Shown: one piece after another, positions 1 to 8,451 of the stretch
Position numbering within the stretch: the stretch's first letter is position 1
Layout: each line of letters begins with the position of its first letter
From: Hymenobacter norwichensis DSM 15439
Lineage (GTDB): Bacteria > Bacteroidota > Bacteroidia > Cytophagales > Hymenobacteraceae
Direction of reading: 5' to 3'
Length of the DNA stretch: 64,000 nucleotides
Assembly: GCF_000420705.1 (NCBI RefSeq)
Contig: NZ_ATVL01000006.1
Location: 1,054,267-1,118,266 of the forward strand
Translations under genes and position numbers: made by a program
Notes under the pieces: generated by a model
Databases searched by the model: none
What the model was told of the DNA's origin: nothing
Seen by the model: only the letters and a program-made list of their open reading frames with translations

Positions 1-420
1 AGTACCATCCGGCCCATCCGCGTCATGCGCACGTTGTTCCTGGCCGACCTGCCCGATGCGCCTCGGTGGGTGGACGGCTCCGGCCTTTCGCGCCTAAACT
101 TGGTTACGCCCCGCGCCATGACCAGCCTGCTACTGAAGCTGCACCAAGAGGTACCCGAAAAGCGCCTGCTGAGTTTGCTGGCGGCGGGTGGGGGCCACGG
201 CACGTTGCGTCGCCGTTACCGCCCAGTGGTGCAGGGGCGCCCGTGGCTGTGGGGCAAAACCGGCACGCTCAGCAACAACCACAACGTGGTGGGCTATCTG
301 CGTACCAACTCGGGCCGTTTGCTAGCGTTCAGCTTCCTCAACAACAACATCCCCGGCAACGATGCTCCCGTGCGCAGCGAGATGGAGAAAATCCTCACGC
401 AGGTGCGGGAACGGTTGTAG
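1..420 (+). CDS. dacB: PBP4-type D-alanyl-D-alanine carboxypeptidase, C-terminal part (5' end outside window)
   Basis: Partial gene; the frame is open from base 1, so the true start lies upstream of the window. The visible 139 residues hold the motif DGSGLSR followed by N-L-V-T-P, which is characteristic of S13 (PBP4/DacB) peptidases, and further on the KTG box in KTGTLSN, the third active-site motif of penicillin-binding enzymes. The family trims or cross-cuts peptidoglycan stem peptides in the periplasm. The catalytic SxxK serine would be upstream and cannot be checked. The gene ends 22 bp from the convergent TlpA-like gene, with no obvious hairpin between them. The family assignment is firm; the symbol is by family resemblance. 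Confidence 0.88.
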   Translation, partial: STIRPIRVMRTLFLADLPDAPRWVDGSGLSRLNLVTPRAMTSLLLKLHQEVPEKRLLSLLAAGGGHGTLRRRYRPVVQGRPWLWGKTGTLSNNHNVVGYLRTNSGRLLAFSFLNNNIPGNDAPVRSEMEKILTQVRERL

Positions 421-442
421 TAAGGCGAAAGGCCCACCGTGC

Positions 443-1579
443 TTATTGGACGAGTTTCGCTACCGTTGTTTTCAATTTCTCTTCTCGCAGGTTAGTAGCA
501 ATGATTTTGCCGTTGGGATCAAGCAGGAAGTTTTGCGGAATGGCTCGGATACTGTAGAGCTTGGTTACTTCCGAGTCCCAGCCTTTCAGGTCGGACACTT
601 GGGTCCAGGTCAGCTTATCTTTATCAATTGCTTTCAGCCATCTTTCCCGGTCGTCTTCCGTGTCCAGTGATACACTCAATACCTCAAACTTCCGGTCTTT
701 AAAGGTCTGGTACACCTCCACCACGTTCGGGTTTTCGCGGCGACAAGGCCCACACCAGGAGGCCCAAAAATCAACCAGCACATACTTGCCCCGGTAGCTA
801 GACAGGGCTACTGATTTGCCATCGGGTGTTTTAGAGGTGAAATCAGGCGCCTGAGCTCCTATAGCTATCAGCTTCAGTTGCTCCAACATGGCGGCGTAAG
901 CTTTGCCTTGTGCAGTGGCTTGCACTTGTGAGGTCAGGGTGTTGAATAGAGGTGCTACGGTAGTGTAATCCGGTACTGATCCACCTATTGATTCTACGGC
1001 ATCAAGGCTAACCAGTGTGCCCGGATACGCTTTGATGTAGGCTACTTTAGCCAGCTTCGCCTCTTCTTTAGCCTTGGCCCATTCAAGAGAAGCCATTTTG
1101 AATGCTGAGGATGCTCGTTGCTCGGGAGTAATACTTAAAAAAGTATTCTCTAACGCCTGCATTTTATCTTTGGAAGGCTTCAGGGTGGCTTGCAGCTGCT
1201 GATGTTCCCTGTTCAGGGTGTTGCCTTTGATTTTGGCGTTAACCAGTGAGTCAGGGCTGGTAAAAGTAATAGTGCCTTTCTCCAGATAGAATACGGCATT
1301 ATCAGCTTGCCCAGTCAAGAGGCGGCGGCGCTTACCATTTTGCACGAGAACCAAGCGTGCTTTGGTGGGAGTTGCCGTAGTGCCTTGTATTCTGAATGCA
1401 CCTTTCTCAATTACAGCCGAATCCGTAATGGCGCCTTGCTGCAACCCTTCTCGCCGTACGTATACTGTACCCGGTCCGGAAAGCTTCCCTAGCTTCCCCT
1501 TCAGCGTGAAGCTAATGGGAGCTTGAGCGTAGGTCAATGACGGGGTGCTGAGTAACAAAGCAAGTAAATAAGCTTTCAT
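443..1579 (-). CDS. TlpA-like thiol:disulfide oxidoreductase with DUF4369-like N-terminus
   Basis: A 378-residue exported protein. The ATG at 1579 was chosen because it gives a clean signal peptide (MKAYLLALLLSTPSLTYAQA); the longer reading adds 29 unlikely residues. Residues about 22-120 look like the DUF4369 beta-domain common in Bacteroidota, then a helical linker, then a thioredoxin fold from about 240 with the redox pair C276-G-P-C279 in WCGPC and a cis-proline near RAIPQ. The family reduces disulfides outside the cytoplasm, often for cytochrome maturation; the substrate here is unknown. It is paralogous to the gene at 2382-3809, separated from it by a cupin gene. The architecture is certain; the function is general. 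Confidence 0.88.
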   Translation of the reverse strand: MKAYLLALLLSTPSLTYAQAPISFTLKGKLGKLSGPGTVYVRREGLQQGAITDSAVIEKGAFRIQGTTATPTKARLVLVQNGKRRRLLTGQADNAVFYLEKGTITFTSPDSLVNAKIKGNTLNREHQQLQATLKPSKDKMQALENTFLSITPEQRASSAFKMASLEWAKAKEEAKLAKVAYIKAYPGTLVSLDAVESIGGSVPDYTTVAPLFNTLTSQVQATAQGKAYAAMLEQLKLIAIGAQAPDFTSKTPDGKSVALSSYRGKYVLVDFWASWCGPCRRENPNVVEVYQTFKDRKFEVLSVSLDTEDDRERWLKAIDKDKLTWTQVSDLKGWDSEVTKLYSIRAIPQNFLLDPNGKIIATNLREEKLKTTVAKLVQ

Positions 1580-1876
1580 AAGCAGTAGGGATACTGTGAA
1601 ATGGATAAGCCAATAAGGCAGTGCATTACTCGAACTTACTGATGTTCTCTGCTTCATGCAACTCATTAGTTACAACCTAGTTGCTGTTAGCAATGATTAG
1701 CTGCTATCGACTACTTGGTATGCCTTATCAAATTTGAATCCTGCGTCCAGGCTGCCTTGTCATTCTGAATGAATCCTAGCCCCTTGCCGCGCCCCTGACC
1801 GGGTGAAATACCACTGCCCCGACCAGTACCGCAAGGGTGATGGTCGGGGCAATGAGGTAAGAGTAATTAGGAGTTG
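1580..1876. other. intergenic stretch between TlpA-like gene and cupin gene
   Basis: About 300 bp without a credible gene. It contains the upstream region of the TlpA-like gene and, near 1758, the words gtcattctgaatgaatcc, which resemble degraded copies of the short intergenic repeats seen elsewhere in the window. A stem at 1815-1851 is listed separately. I see no TAnnTTTG box near the start at 1579. Confidence 0.5.
1815..1851 (-). terminator. possible hairpin downstream of cupin gene
   Basis: Perfect 11-bp inverted repeat (tgccccgacca and its complement) with a 15-nt loop, 26 bp beyond the stop of the minus-strand cupin gene. There is no T-run after the stem on the minus strand, so it may be a processing or pausing structure and not an intrinsic terminator. 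Confidence 0.35.
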
Positions 1877-2284
1877 CTACTTATTGCTCGCTGTACTGTC
1901 TTTGTCAGACATAAATCCGTGGGTGGTACCTGGGGTAAAAGGAATGTAGAGCCGTTCCCACGTCTCGCCCTCCAGTAGTTCCCAACTGTGGCCAGGGCCT
2001 TGGGTGTCTTCCGCCAAGAGAATAATGCCCGGCTCAAGAATGAATGTGTCGCCGCTGCTCACGGTGAAGCGCAGTTTGCCTTTCAATGTGACAACAAATT
2101 GTGCGCGAGGAGCAGGGTGGGGCTTATGCTCATTGCTTACTTCGGTCTTCCCAAAGAAATAAGTCGCCGCTATGTGCGCTTGCACCGGAAGCTTGCCTAC
2201 CTCAAATGTGCATCGTCCGTCGGGCGTGTTGATGAGTTGAATGGCTTTGATGTATTGCTGCTCTTTGTTCTCGCTTGCTTCCAT
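1877..2284 (-). CDS. cupin-fold small protein
   Basis: A 135-residue soluble protein with a single cupin-like beta-barrel: residues about 40-115 hold the alternating beta pattern with a P-G-x-x-L-L-A-E-D turn (EPGIILLAEDTQGPGHSW), and a later H-G-F near the C-terminus. Such proteins often bind a metal and a small ligand. The metal-binding histidine set is incomplete by eye, so an enzymatic role is not claimed. No signal peptide. It stands alone between two TlpA-like paralogues on the same strand, about 100 bp downstream of the larger one; shared transcription is possible but unproven. Confidence 0.7.
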   Translation of the reverse strand: MEASENKEQQYIKAIQLINTPDGRCTFEVGKLPVQAHIAATYFFGKTEVSNEHKPHPAPRAQFVVTLKGKLRFTVSSGDTFILEPGIILLAEDTQGPGHSWELLEGETWERLYIPFTPGTTHGFMSDKDSTASNK

Positions 2285-2381
2285 GTGCTTTAGTTTTCAG
2301 TAGCTCTGCGCTGCTTGAGCCTACTGGCCTAACTACTACGCCGAACTTGTAGGCGACTTAACGTACTACAGGCGCTGATAT

Positions 2382-3809
2382 TTACTTGATATATCGCGCC
2401 ACTGCCGCTTGCAAGGCTTCGCCGCGCAGGTTGGTGGCAATGATTTTGCCGTTAGGGTCTATCAGAAAGTTCTGCGGAATGGCCCGCACGTGGTAGCGCA
2501 TGGCTGCTTCACTGTCCATGCCTTTCAAGTCTGAAACCTGTGTCCAAGCTAGCTTATCGTCCTGAATGGCTTTCAGCCACTTGCTGCGCCCTTTTTCATC
2601 GTCGAGCGACACGCTTAGAATGTCAAAGTTGCGGCCTTTATACTGGTTGTACACCTTGGTCATATTGGGGTTTTCGCCCCGGCAAGGGCCGCACCAGGAA
2701 GCCCAGAAATCTACCAGTACATACTTGCCGTGGTAGTCAGCCAACGATATGGCCCGGCCGTCGGGCGTCTTCTGCGTGAAATCGGGGGCTTTTGCTCCAA
2801 CTGAAACTGCTTTGAGACTTTCCAGCATCTCACCATAGGCCTTGCCTTCTGGAGTGCTTTTCACGGAGGGCGCCAACGCACTATACAGCGCCACTATTTC
2901 CGTGTAATCCGGAACGGGGCCCGCCGCTTCCTTTAAGGCTTCCAGGCTCTCATAGGAGCTGGGGTTGGCTCTAACAAAAGCTATTAATTCGTTGCGATGA
3001 GCCTCACGCAACTGCTCGATTTTTTTGTTGAGAGTAACATTCTGCACCTCCTCGTACTTTTCAACGGCTGCTACTACGGTTGGGTCATTGGGTAACTGAA
3101 TGCCCCGGGTTGCGGCTTTAATAATTTGAAGCCGGTCATTGTAGGCGCGTCCACTTGGGCTGTTGCGGATGGCTGGGGTCAGTGCATTGTAAAGCGGGGC
3201 TACTTCTGCATACTGCGGAATTCGCCCACCTACCTGCTGTAGCATGTAGAGGCTCACGGGTGAACCGGGGTTGGCCTTGATGTGCGCTTTGAGTTGCCGG
3301 ACCTTCTCTTGCATAAGCACTTTCTTTTTTGCGTCCAAACCCTTAGTAACTTCCTTCGGTTGCTGCTCGGGCGTCTCCGGATATTGTGCCTCTAACGCGT
3401 TCAGCTTGCTATTAACCGGCTGAAGCAACGACAGTAGCTTTTCGTGTTCAGTGGTAAGTGTAGAGGTGATTGTCGCTTTTTTCAAGGAATCTGAGCTGGT
3501 AAACACCACTACCTCTGGCCCTAGGAAAAAGAAAGTGCGGTCTATAGCAGGGCTAGTTATAGCGTCGTCCAGCTTCCCATTGTGTGCTAGTAGTAGCATC
3601 GTAGACATGGGATTGTCAACCGTGCCTGTCAGCTCGAAAGCCCCATTATGTAGGGTGGCAGATTGATTGAATATGCCATCCTGCAATAGAAAAATTTTGG
3701 CTGGCGGATTTAGCTTGCCAATGGTGCCCTTCAGCGTGAAAGAGGTAGCCTGCTGGGCGCTGGCAGATAGCCCAAGTAAAAGCAGTAAACTAAGCAGGTA
3801 AGTTCTCAT
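2382..3809 (-). CDS. TlpA-like oxidoreductase with duplicated linker module
   Basis: A 475-residue exported protein: signal peptide in residues 1-19 (MRTYLLSLLLLLGLSASAQQ), DUF4369-like domain about 22-120, a long charged helical region, and a C-terminal thioredoxin domain with W372-C373-G-P-C376. It is a paralogue of the 443-1579 gene, but about 95 residues longer because the helical unit that precedes the thioredoxin domain occurs twice: about 174-235 (ANPGSPVSLYML... through PQYAEVAPLYNAL) and about 280-340 (ANPSSYESLEAL... through PDYTEIVALYSAL). The family acts in the periplasm as thiol reductase; its partner is unknown. Confidence 0.88.
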   Translation of the reverse strand: MRTYLLSLLLLLGLSASAQQATSFTLKGTIGKLNPPAKIFLLQDGIFNQSATLHNGAFELTGTVDNPMSTMLLLAHNGKLDDAITSPAIDRTFFFLGPEVVVFTSSDSLKKATITSTLTTEHEKLLSLLQPVNSKLNALEAQYPETPEQQPKEVTKGLDAKKKVLMQEKVRQLKAHIKANPGSPVSLYMLQQVGGRIPQYAEVAPLYNALTPAIRNSPSGRAYNDRLQIIKAATRGIQLPNDPTVVAAVEKYEEVQNVTLNKKIEQLREAHRNELIAFVRANPSSYESLEALKEAAGPVPDYTEIVALYSALAPSVKSTPEGKAYGEMLESLKAVSVGAKAPDFTQKTPDGRAISLADYHGKYVLVDFWASWCGPCRGENPNMTKVYNQYKGRNFDILSVSLDDEKGRSKWLKAIQDDKLAWTQVSDLKGMDSEAAMRYHVRAIPQNFLIDPNGKIIATNLRGEALQAAVARYIK

Positions 3810-3935
3810 AGCAGTGGATTATAAACGAGTATAAAAAACCAACTATATATAGGTGATTTTGTTGCCAAACCCCCTCCTGCAAACCCCGAAGTCTGGTGTC
3901 AGTATGTGCCTTACATGGCTTGCCAACTGCCTAAA

Positions 3936-4241
3936 TTATCTTCTGCTTTTTCGCCGGATGGTATGGCGGCGGTTAGCGGCTTTTTTCGAGCCCTTATGTT
4001 GGGTGGCCGCCTTATCAGACTGCGCAAGCATAATCCGCAGCACTCCTAGCGCTACAAAGCTGCCGCCAAGCCAATAAAGCAGAGCGGGTGTGCTGGTATG
4101 CCCAGGGTAGGAGAAACTGGTAACGCCCCTGTATGTTAGCGTTGAGCCCAAGGCAAGAAAAAACAAGCCCGGCCAAAAGAGAAGAGCGTTTCGGTTACCT
4201 AATATCCTCTTCAAGCTCGCCATCCGGTTGTCTGCGGGCAT
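3936..4241 (-). CDS. small membrane protein of unknown function
   Basis: I do not recognise the family. The 101-residue product has two hydrophobic stretches, about residues 17-36 (ALLFWPGLFFLALGS) and 50-70 (ALLYWLGGSFVALGVLRIML), which predict a hairpin of two transmembrane helices, followed by a strongly basic cytoplasmic tail (NRRHTIRRKSRR). It lies between the serA terminator and the TlpA-like gene on the same strand, so it is probably transcribed alone. Confidence 0.6.
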   Translation of the reverse strand: MPADNRMASLKRILGNRNALLFWPGLFFLALGSTLTYRGVTSFSYPGHTSTPALLYWLGGSFVALGVLRIMLAQSDKAATQHKGSKKAANRRHTIRRKSRR

Positions 4242-4268
4242 GGTAGCATTCTATATCGAGAGCAACTA

Positions 4269-4313
4269 AAAAAGACCATCATGCAGAGCGTAGCGCAACA
4301 TGATGGTCTTTTT
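4269..4313 (-). terminator. intrinsic terminator of the SerB-SerA gene
   Basis: Perfect 15-bp stem (aaaaagaccatcatg with its complement at 4299-4313), 15-nt loop, T-run on the minus strand, 33 bp after the stop. The loop side words atcatgcagagcg resemble the repeat at 62110-62213. Confidence 0.8.
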
Positions 4314-4345
4314 ACTGAAGCAGAAACCACTAAGGTTTACGCAGC

Positions 4346-6247
4346 TTAGTACAGCACCCGGAACTTGATGGTGTGCTCCACTTTGCGCAGCTCGCCGATT
4401 ACTTCCTGGTCGTATTGTTTGTCGATGTCGGTAATCACGTAGCCGATGTGCTCGTTGGTTTTCAGGTACTGGCCGAGGATGTTGACGTGGTGCGCGGCCA
4501 GCACGTTGTTGATGCGCGCCAGTACGCCGGGCACGTTGGCGTGGATGTGAATGAGGCGGTGCGCCTGCTGCTCGGGCAACTGAATGTTGGGGAAGTTGAC
4601 GCTCTGCTGGGTGTTGCCGGAGTTGATGTACTGCATGATGCGCTCCGGTACAAACTCGGCAATGTTGCGCTGCGCCTCGGCCGTGCTTCCGCCAATGTGG
4701 GGCGTGAGCAGCACGTTGGGCAAGCCGCGCAGCTCGCTCTCGAAGCTCTCCTGGTTGGTCTTGGGCTCGTGCGGAAACACGTCCACAGCGGCGCCGCCCA
4801 GGTGGCCCGAGCGGAGCACATCGGCCAGCGCTGCAATGTCTACAATATGGCCGCGGCTGTTGTTGAGCAGCAGCGCGCCGGGCTTCATCATGGCCAGTTC
4901 GGCGGCCCCGAAGAGGTTGGTATTTTCCTTGCGGCCATCTACGTGCAGCGTCACTACATCAGACTGGCGCAGCAATTCTTCCAGGGTGCGGCACTTCACG
5001 GCGTTGCCGAGCTGGAGCTTTTCGGCCACATCGTAGTACACTACCTTCATGCCCACCGCTTCGGCTACCACTGAGAGCTGGCTGCCAATGTTGCCGTAGC
5101 CCACAATGCCAAGCGTTTTGCCCCGGATTTCAAATGAGCCGCTCGCCGACTTGTCCCACTCGCCGCGGTGCATCTTGGGGTTCTTATCCGGAATGCGGCG
5201 GGCCAGCATGATGATTTCGCCCAAGGCCAGCTCCACCACCGAGCGGGTGTTGCTGAACGGAGCGTTGAACACAGCCACGCCTTTTTTCATGCAGCCCGTG
5301 AGGTCAATCTGGTTGGTGCCGATGCAAAACGCGCCCACCGCAATGAGGCGGTTGGCGGCTTCCAGCACGCGCGGCGTTACGTTGGTTTTGCTGCGGATAC
5401 CGAGGATGCTCACACCTTCAATGTGCTGCACCAACTCGTCTTCGTCGAGGCCACCGGTAATGGTTTCCACTTGGTAGCCTTCCTGGCGAAACAGTTCGGC
5501 GGCGCGGGCGTCGGGGTTTTCGAGCAGCAGGACCTTGATGCGGTTTTTGGGATACGAAAGGGTCATCGGAAGCTTGTTCTGGTAGAGAAATTCGTCGAAG
5601 GAAGGTAGCACTTCATCGGCGCGGGCCACTACGGCGTCGCGGGTTACGTTTTCGGTGAAGGCATAGAAGCGGTTAGCTAGGCCGGCCTCCCGGATTTGGT
5701 AGTCGGTGTAACCGTCGCCGAGCACGTACACGTCGCCGGCCAGGTCGAGCTGACGAAGCTGCTCGATTTTGCCGCCGTCGCGGCTCAAGATGTTGGTGGC
5801 ATCGAAACCGTTGATGCTGCCGTCCGGGGCGTAGGTGAACGTATTGGCCAGCACGAAATCCGGGGCAATACCGTATTCAGCTACCACTGGCTCAATGAAC
5901 TCGCGGAAGCCGCTACTCACAATATATACCCGCCCCCGGAACTCCTCGAAAAAGCCCCGGTTGCGCGCAATGCTCTCCGAAACCTTGCCTTTTAGGCGGG
6001 CCACCAAAGGGGCCAGGTGCCGCTGGTGCGCCGGCAGCAGCGCCAGCCGCTGTTTCAATGACTCCGAGAAATTCAGCTCGCCGCTCATGCCCCGGTCGGT
6101 GAGGGCCCGGATGGCACCCACTACTTTTTCCCGGTCGGGGTGGCCTTCGAGGGCAATGTCGGCTAGCTCGTCGAGGCCTTCTACCTGCGTAAACGTGCTG
6201 TCAAAATCAATAATAAGGAAAGGAAGCGTCGGCTGTGGTTCAGGCAT
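4346..6247 (-). CDS. serA: bifunctional phosphoserine phosphatase-like / D-3-phosphoglycerate dehydrogenase
   Basis: A 633-residue fusion carrying the first and potentially the last step of serine biosynthesis in the cytoplasm. Residues about 8-215 form a HAD-IB (SerB-like) domain with D14-x-D16-x-T18 and G177-D-G-x-x-D182. Residues about 235-545 are the 2-hydroxyacid dehydrogenase: NAD-binding GYGNIG (393-398), catalytic R465, E494 (HEP) and H517 (TPHIGG). Residues about 560-633 are an ACT domain, as expected for serine feedback. The ATG at 6247 was chosen because homologous SerB domains begin just before the DxD motif; a longer reading from 6295 exists. All catalytic residues of both halves are present, so both activities are plausible, but phosphatase activity is an inference. 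Confidence 0.92.
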   Translation of the reverse strand: MPEPQPTLPFLIIDFDSTFTQVEGLDELADIALEGHPDREKVVGAIRALTDRGMSGELNFSESLKQRLALLPAHQRHLAPLVARLKGKVSESIARNRGFFEEFRGRVYIVSSGFREFIEPVVAEYGIAPDFVLANTFTYAPDGSINGFDATNILSRDGGKIEQLRQLDLAGDVYVLGDGYTDYQIREAGLANRFYAFTENVTRDAVVARADEVLPSFDEFLYQNKLPMTLSYPKNRIKVLLLENPDARAAELFRQEGYQVETITGGLDEDELVQHIEGVSILGIRSKTNVTPRVLEAANRLIAVGAFCIGTNQIDLTGCMKKGVAVFNAPFSNTRSVVELALGEIIMLARRIPDKNPKMHRGEWDKSASGSFEIRGKTLGIVGYGNIGSQLSVVAEAVGMKVVYYDVAEKLQLGNAVKCRTLEELLRQSDVVTLHVDGRKENTNLFGAAELAMMKPGALLLNNSRGHIVDIAALADVLRSGHLGGAAVDVFPHEPKTNQESFESELRGLPNVLLTPHIGGSTAEAQRNIAEFVPERIMQYINSGNTQQSVNFPNIQLPEQQAHRLIHIHANVPGVLARINNVLAAHHVNILGQYLKTNEHIGYVITDIDKQYDQEVIGELRKVEHTIKFRVLY

Positions 6248-6424
6248 AATAGAGGCAAGGTAAACCGGAATGCTGGTTGATATAAGAAAAGCCAAACAAA
6301 AATCAGCTGTGCCTGTAGCGCAAGCGTTTGCTTATGAAGGACGTCCTCCTATACAACATCGTGGTATAAGTTCGTTGAACCAAAGCAACGCCCTTGCTAT
6401 CCATCACCTCGTTATTATCAGCTT

Positions 6425-7120
6425 ATGAAACCAGTTATCCTCGCTGCCTTTGGGCTTTTTGTCGCTCAATTAGCTTACGGCCAAAACACGGAGTATTCGG
6501 TGCACCTGAACTCGGGTGGCTTCGCGTACCGCGGCAAAGGTGCGGCAGCTAGCTCAATCGTGCTGGTGCCTGATATTTATCCTGGAAGCTCCTACACCAA
6601 TAACCCATACGGTAAGAACCTGGGATTTTCCTACGGGTTGGTCGGGCAGATGCAACGCGTCAGGCCGAAGCGTAGCTTGTTTGGGGTGCAGGCGGGCTAT
6701 GAGGTGTTGCGGAGCCGAGTAGACGTCACCGAAATCCTGGCTTTTAGACTGCAAACCCCGGCTTCAGGCCATACCACGCTGGCAAGTCGAACCATCAATT
6801 TGCATCCCTTTTTCGGGCATCGGCTTGCGTCCCAAACCATTGATTTTGACCTGACAGCGGGCCCGGACTTGGGATTCATATTGTCAGCCCGAGAGGAAAT
6901 CGACACCATTGCCCAAGGTGAAAAGTTTAGCACGAAAAACACGCGTGCCGACGCCTACCTTGAACTCCGGGCCCGCCTGAATGTGGCCGCATACTACAAG
7001 CACTTCGGCGTAACGGCAGGCTATTCCAGGGGATTGACCAATAACTACGGCCTGGCCTTAGGCATCGATGGCGAAACGTATTCGCAGTTCTTTCGGCTGG
7101 GGCTGGCGTACCGGTTGTAA
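6425..7120 (+). CDS. outer-membrane beta-barrel-like protein
   Basis: A 231-residue exported protein. Signal peptide MKPVILAAFGLFVAQLAYGQ, then alternating polar and aromatic residues with glycine turns through to a C-terminal FFRLGLAYRL, a strand ending typical of PorT-like or OmpW-like beta-barrels in Bacteroidota. No specific family or ligand can be named. It is divergent from the SerB-SerA gene (177 bp apart) and converges on the 7250-7528 gene across a strong terminator. Confidence 0.7.
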   Translation: MKPVILAAFGLFVAQLAYGQNTEYSVHLNSGGFAYRGKGAAASSIVLVPDIYPGSSYTNNPYGKNLGFSYGLVGQMQRVRPKRSLFGVQAGYEVLRSRVDVTEILAFRLQTPASGHTTLASRTINLHPFFGHRLASQTIDFDLTAGPDLGFILSAREEIDTIAQGEKFSTKNTRADAYLELRARLNVAAYYKHFGVTAGYSRGLTNNYGLALGIDGETYSQFFRLGLAYRL

Positions 7121-7180
7121 CAGACGCTGGCTAAACCTCATTGCCGATTTTCAACTACTTACAACGGCAGTAAACCCCAA

Positions 7181-7239
7181 AAACACGCTGGCGGGAAAAC
7201 GCTGCCTAAATCTAGGAGCGTTTTCCCGCCAGCGTGTTT
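7181..7239. terminator. bidirectional terminator, 23-bp perfect stem
   Basis: Arms at 7181-7203 and 7217-7239 are exact reverse complements, with 13 nt between them that can pair further (cct/agg). The arms begin and end with A/T runs (aaac.../...gttt). It sits between two convergent genes and can serve both. Confidence 0.85.
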
Positions 7240-7249
7240 AATAAAGCGG

Positions 7250-7528
7250 CTACTCGGCAGTGGTGACGTGGGTGATGGGCCAGTTCAGTTGCTGGAAGGC
7301 TTCTTTGATTAGTTGCCAATCTGGGTCGGTGCCGTGGACCGAAGCCACTACGGCTTCCTGAGGCGCCAGATTATCTACCAAGAATCCGTGCTGAGCAAAT
7401 AACTCGCGCGCCGCCACGAGTTGCTCGTTGGTGGCTTCGGAAGCAAATTGCAGCTCGTGCCGTACTAACTGGGTGTTGTTGGCGGTGGGGTCGTTGTGCA
7501 TAGCGTAGAGGAAAGAAGGCGTATGCAT
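7250..7528 (-). CDS. small hypothetical protein
   Basis: Not recognised. A 92-residue (or 83-residue, from the ATG at 7501) soluble alpha/beta protein with no signal peptide or membrane segment. The pattern of an acidic helix (SEATNEQLVAARELFAQHGF), then a beta strand and another helix (DWQLIKEAFQQLNWP) suggests a small ferredoxin-like fold, but this is only a guess. Closely bounded downstream by the 7181-7239 terminator, which supports it being a real transcription unit. Confidence 0.6.
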   Translation of the reverse strand: MHTPSFLYAMHNDPTANNTQLVRHELQFASEATNEQLVAARELFAQHGFLVDNLAPQEAVVASVHGTDPDWQLIKEAFQQLNWPITHVTTAE

Positions 7529-7636
7529 CTGTATACGGGAACTAGCAACTGGTTGCTAGGCTGGCCAGCTAAAATTCCACCGTCAGCGCCCGAAGCTTCC
7601 ACGAAGTAGGCCGCTCTACCAATTACTCCGCCTATC

Positions 7637-8374
7637 TTACCACGGACTGATGCCTGTTTCCGGTGCGTTGTCGTCGCTGAAAAACTGGCTGGTAGGGCCA
7701 TCCGGGCCCAGCACGGCGGCTTTCACTACGCGCGCGGCGGCATCGGACACGCTGCCCGGGCCACTGTGATGGTTGAAGTCGGTGGCGGTGTAGCCGGGGT
7801 CCACGGCATTTATTTTAAAGGGCGTGTCGCGCAATTCATAGGCCAGCATAATGGTGTAGGCATTGAGTGCGGCTTTGGAGGGCTGGTAAGCGGCGCCTTT
7901 CACTGCATAGTACTTCCAGGATGGGTCGTTGTGCAGCGTTAGAGAACCCAGGCCCGAGGTGACGTTGACAATTCGGGGCTCTGGCGCCGCCCGCAGCAGG
8001 TCGATAAACGCCTGCGTTACCTCAATTACGCCGAATACATTCGTTTCAAATACTTCCTTAATCAGGGATATATAGGTACTTGATGCGGGCTGCACCATAC
8101 CGCCCAAAATGCCGGCATTGTTGATGAGCACGTCGAGCACTTGCGTTTTCTGGCCTAGCGCCTGCCGGGCCGCCGCAATAGAAGCGCTGTCGGTTACATC
8201 AAGCTGAAGCGGCTCCACAGTGGAGAGGCCTTCTGACTGGAGTTGCTCAACGGCTTGCTGGCCATTCTGCAGGTCGCGACTGCCGAGGTACACGTAATAG
8301 CCAAGCTGGAGCAGTTGCCGGGCGGTTTCCAGGCCAATGCTTTTGTTGGCGCCGGTAATGAGTGCAGTTTTCAT
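7637..8374 (-). CDS. short-chain dehydrogenase/reductase (SDR) family oxidoreductase
   Basis: A 245-residue classical SDR with an NAD(P)-binding TGANKSIG at 7-14, NNAG at 85-88, catalytic S140, and Y163-x-x-x-K167 (YQPSK). An arginine at about 33 (GSRD) points to NADP(H) (inference). Its substrate cannot be told; the sequence resembles carbonyl-reductase-like SDRs that are often regulated with a stress regulator. The AraC-family gene lies 77 bp upstream on the same strand and is its probable regulator or co-transcribed partner. Confidence 0.9.
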   Translation of the reverse strand: MKTALITGANKSIGLETARQLLQLGYYVYLGSRDLQNGQQAVEQLQSEGLSTVEPLQLDVTDSASIAAARQALGQKTQVLDVLINNAGILGGMVQPASSTYISLIKEVFETNVFGVIEVTQAFIDLLRAAPEPRIVNVTSGLGSLTLHNDPSWKYYAVKGAAYQPSKAALNAYTIMLAYELRDTPFKINAVDPGYTATDFNHHSGPGSVSDAAARVVKAAVLGPDGPTSQFFSDDNAPETGISPW

Positions 8375-8451
8375 GGGTGCTTAATGGAAGGGTGATGAAC
8401 GCCACAAAGCTACCGGGCCTGCATGGCGCCGCTGTTGCCCATTCCGCGGTG

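Noticed and set aside
4373..5074. 233-codon frame on the plus strand
   Set aside because: Antisense of the SerA half; composition typical of shadow frames (Val/His-rich).
7181..7239. Possible insertion-sequence end
   Set aside because: The inverted repeat lies exactly between convergent stops with no transposase or target duplication, so a terminator is the simpler reading.
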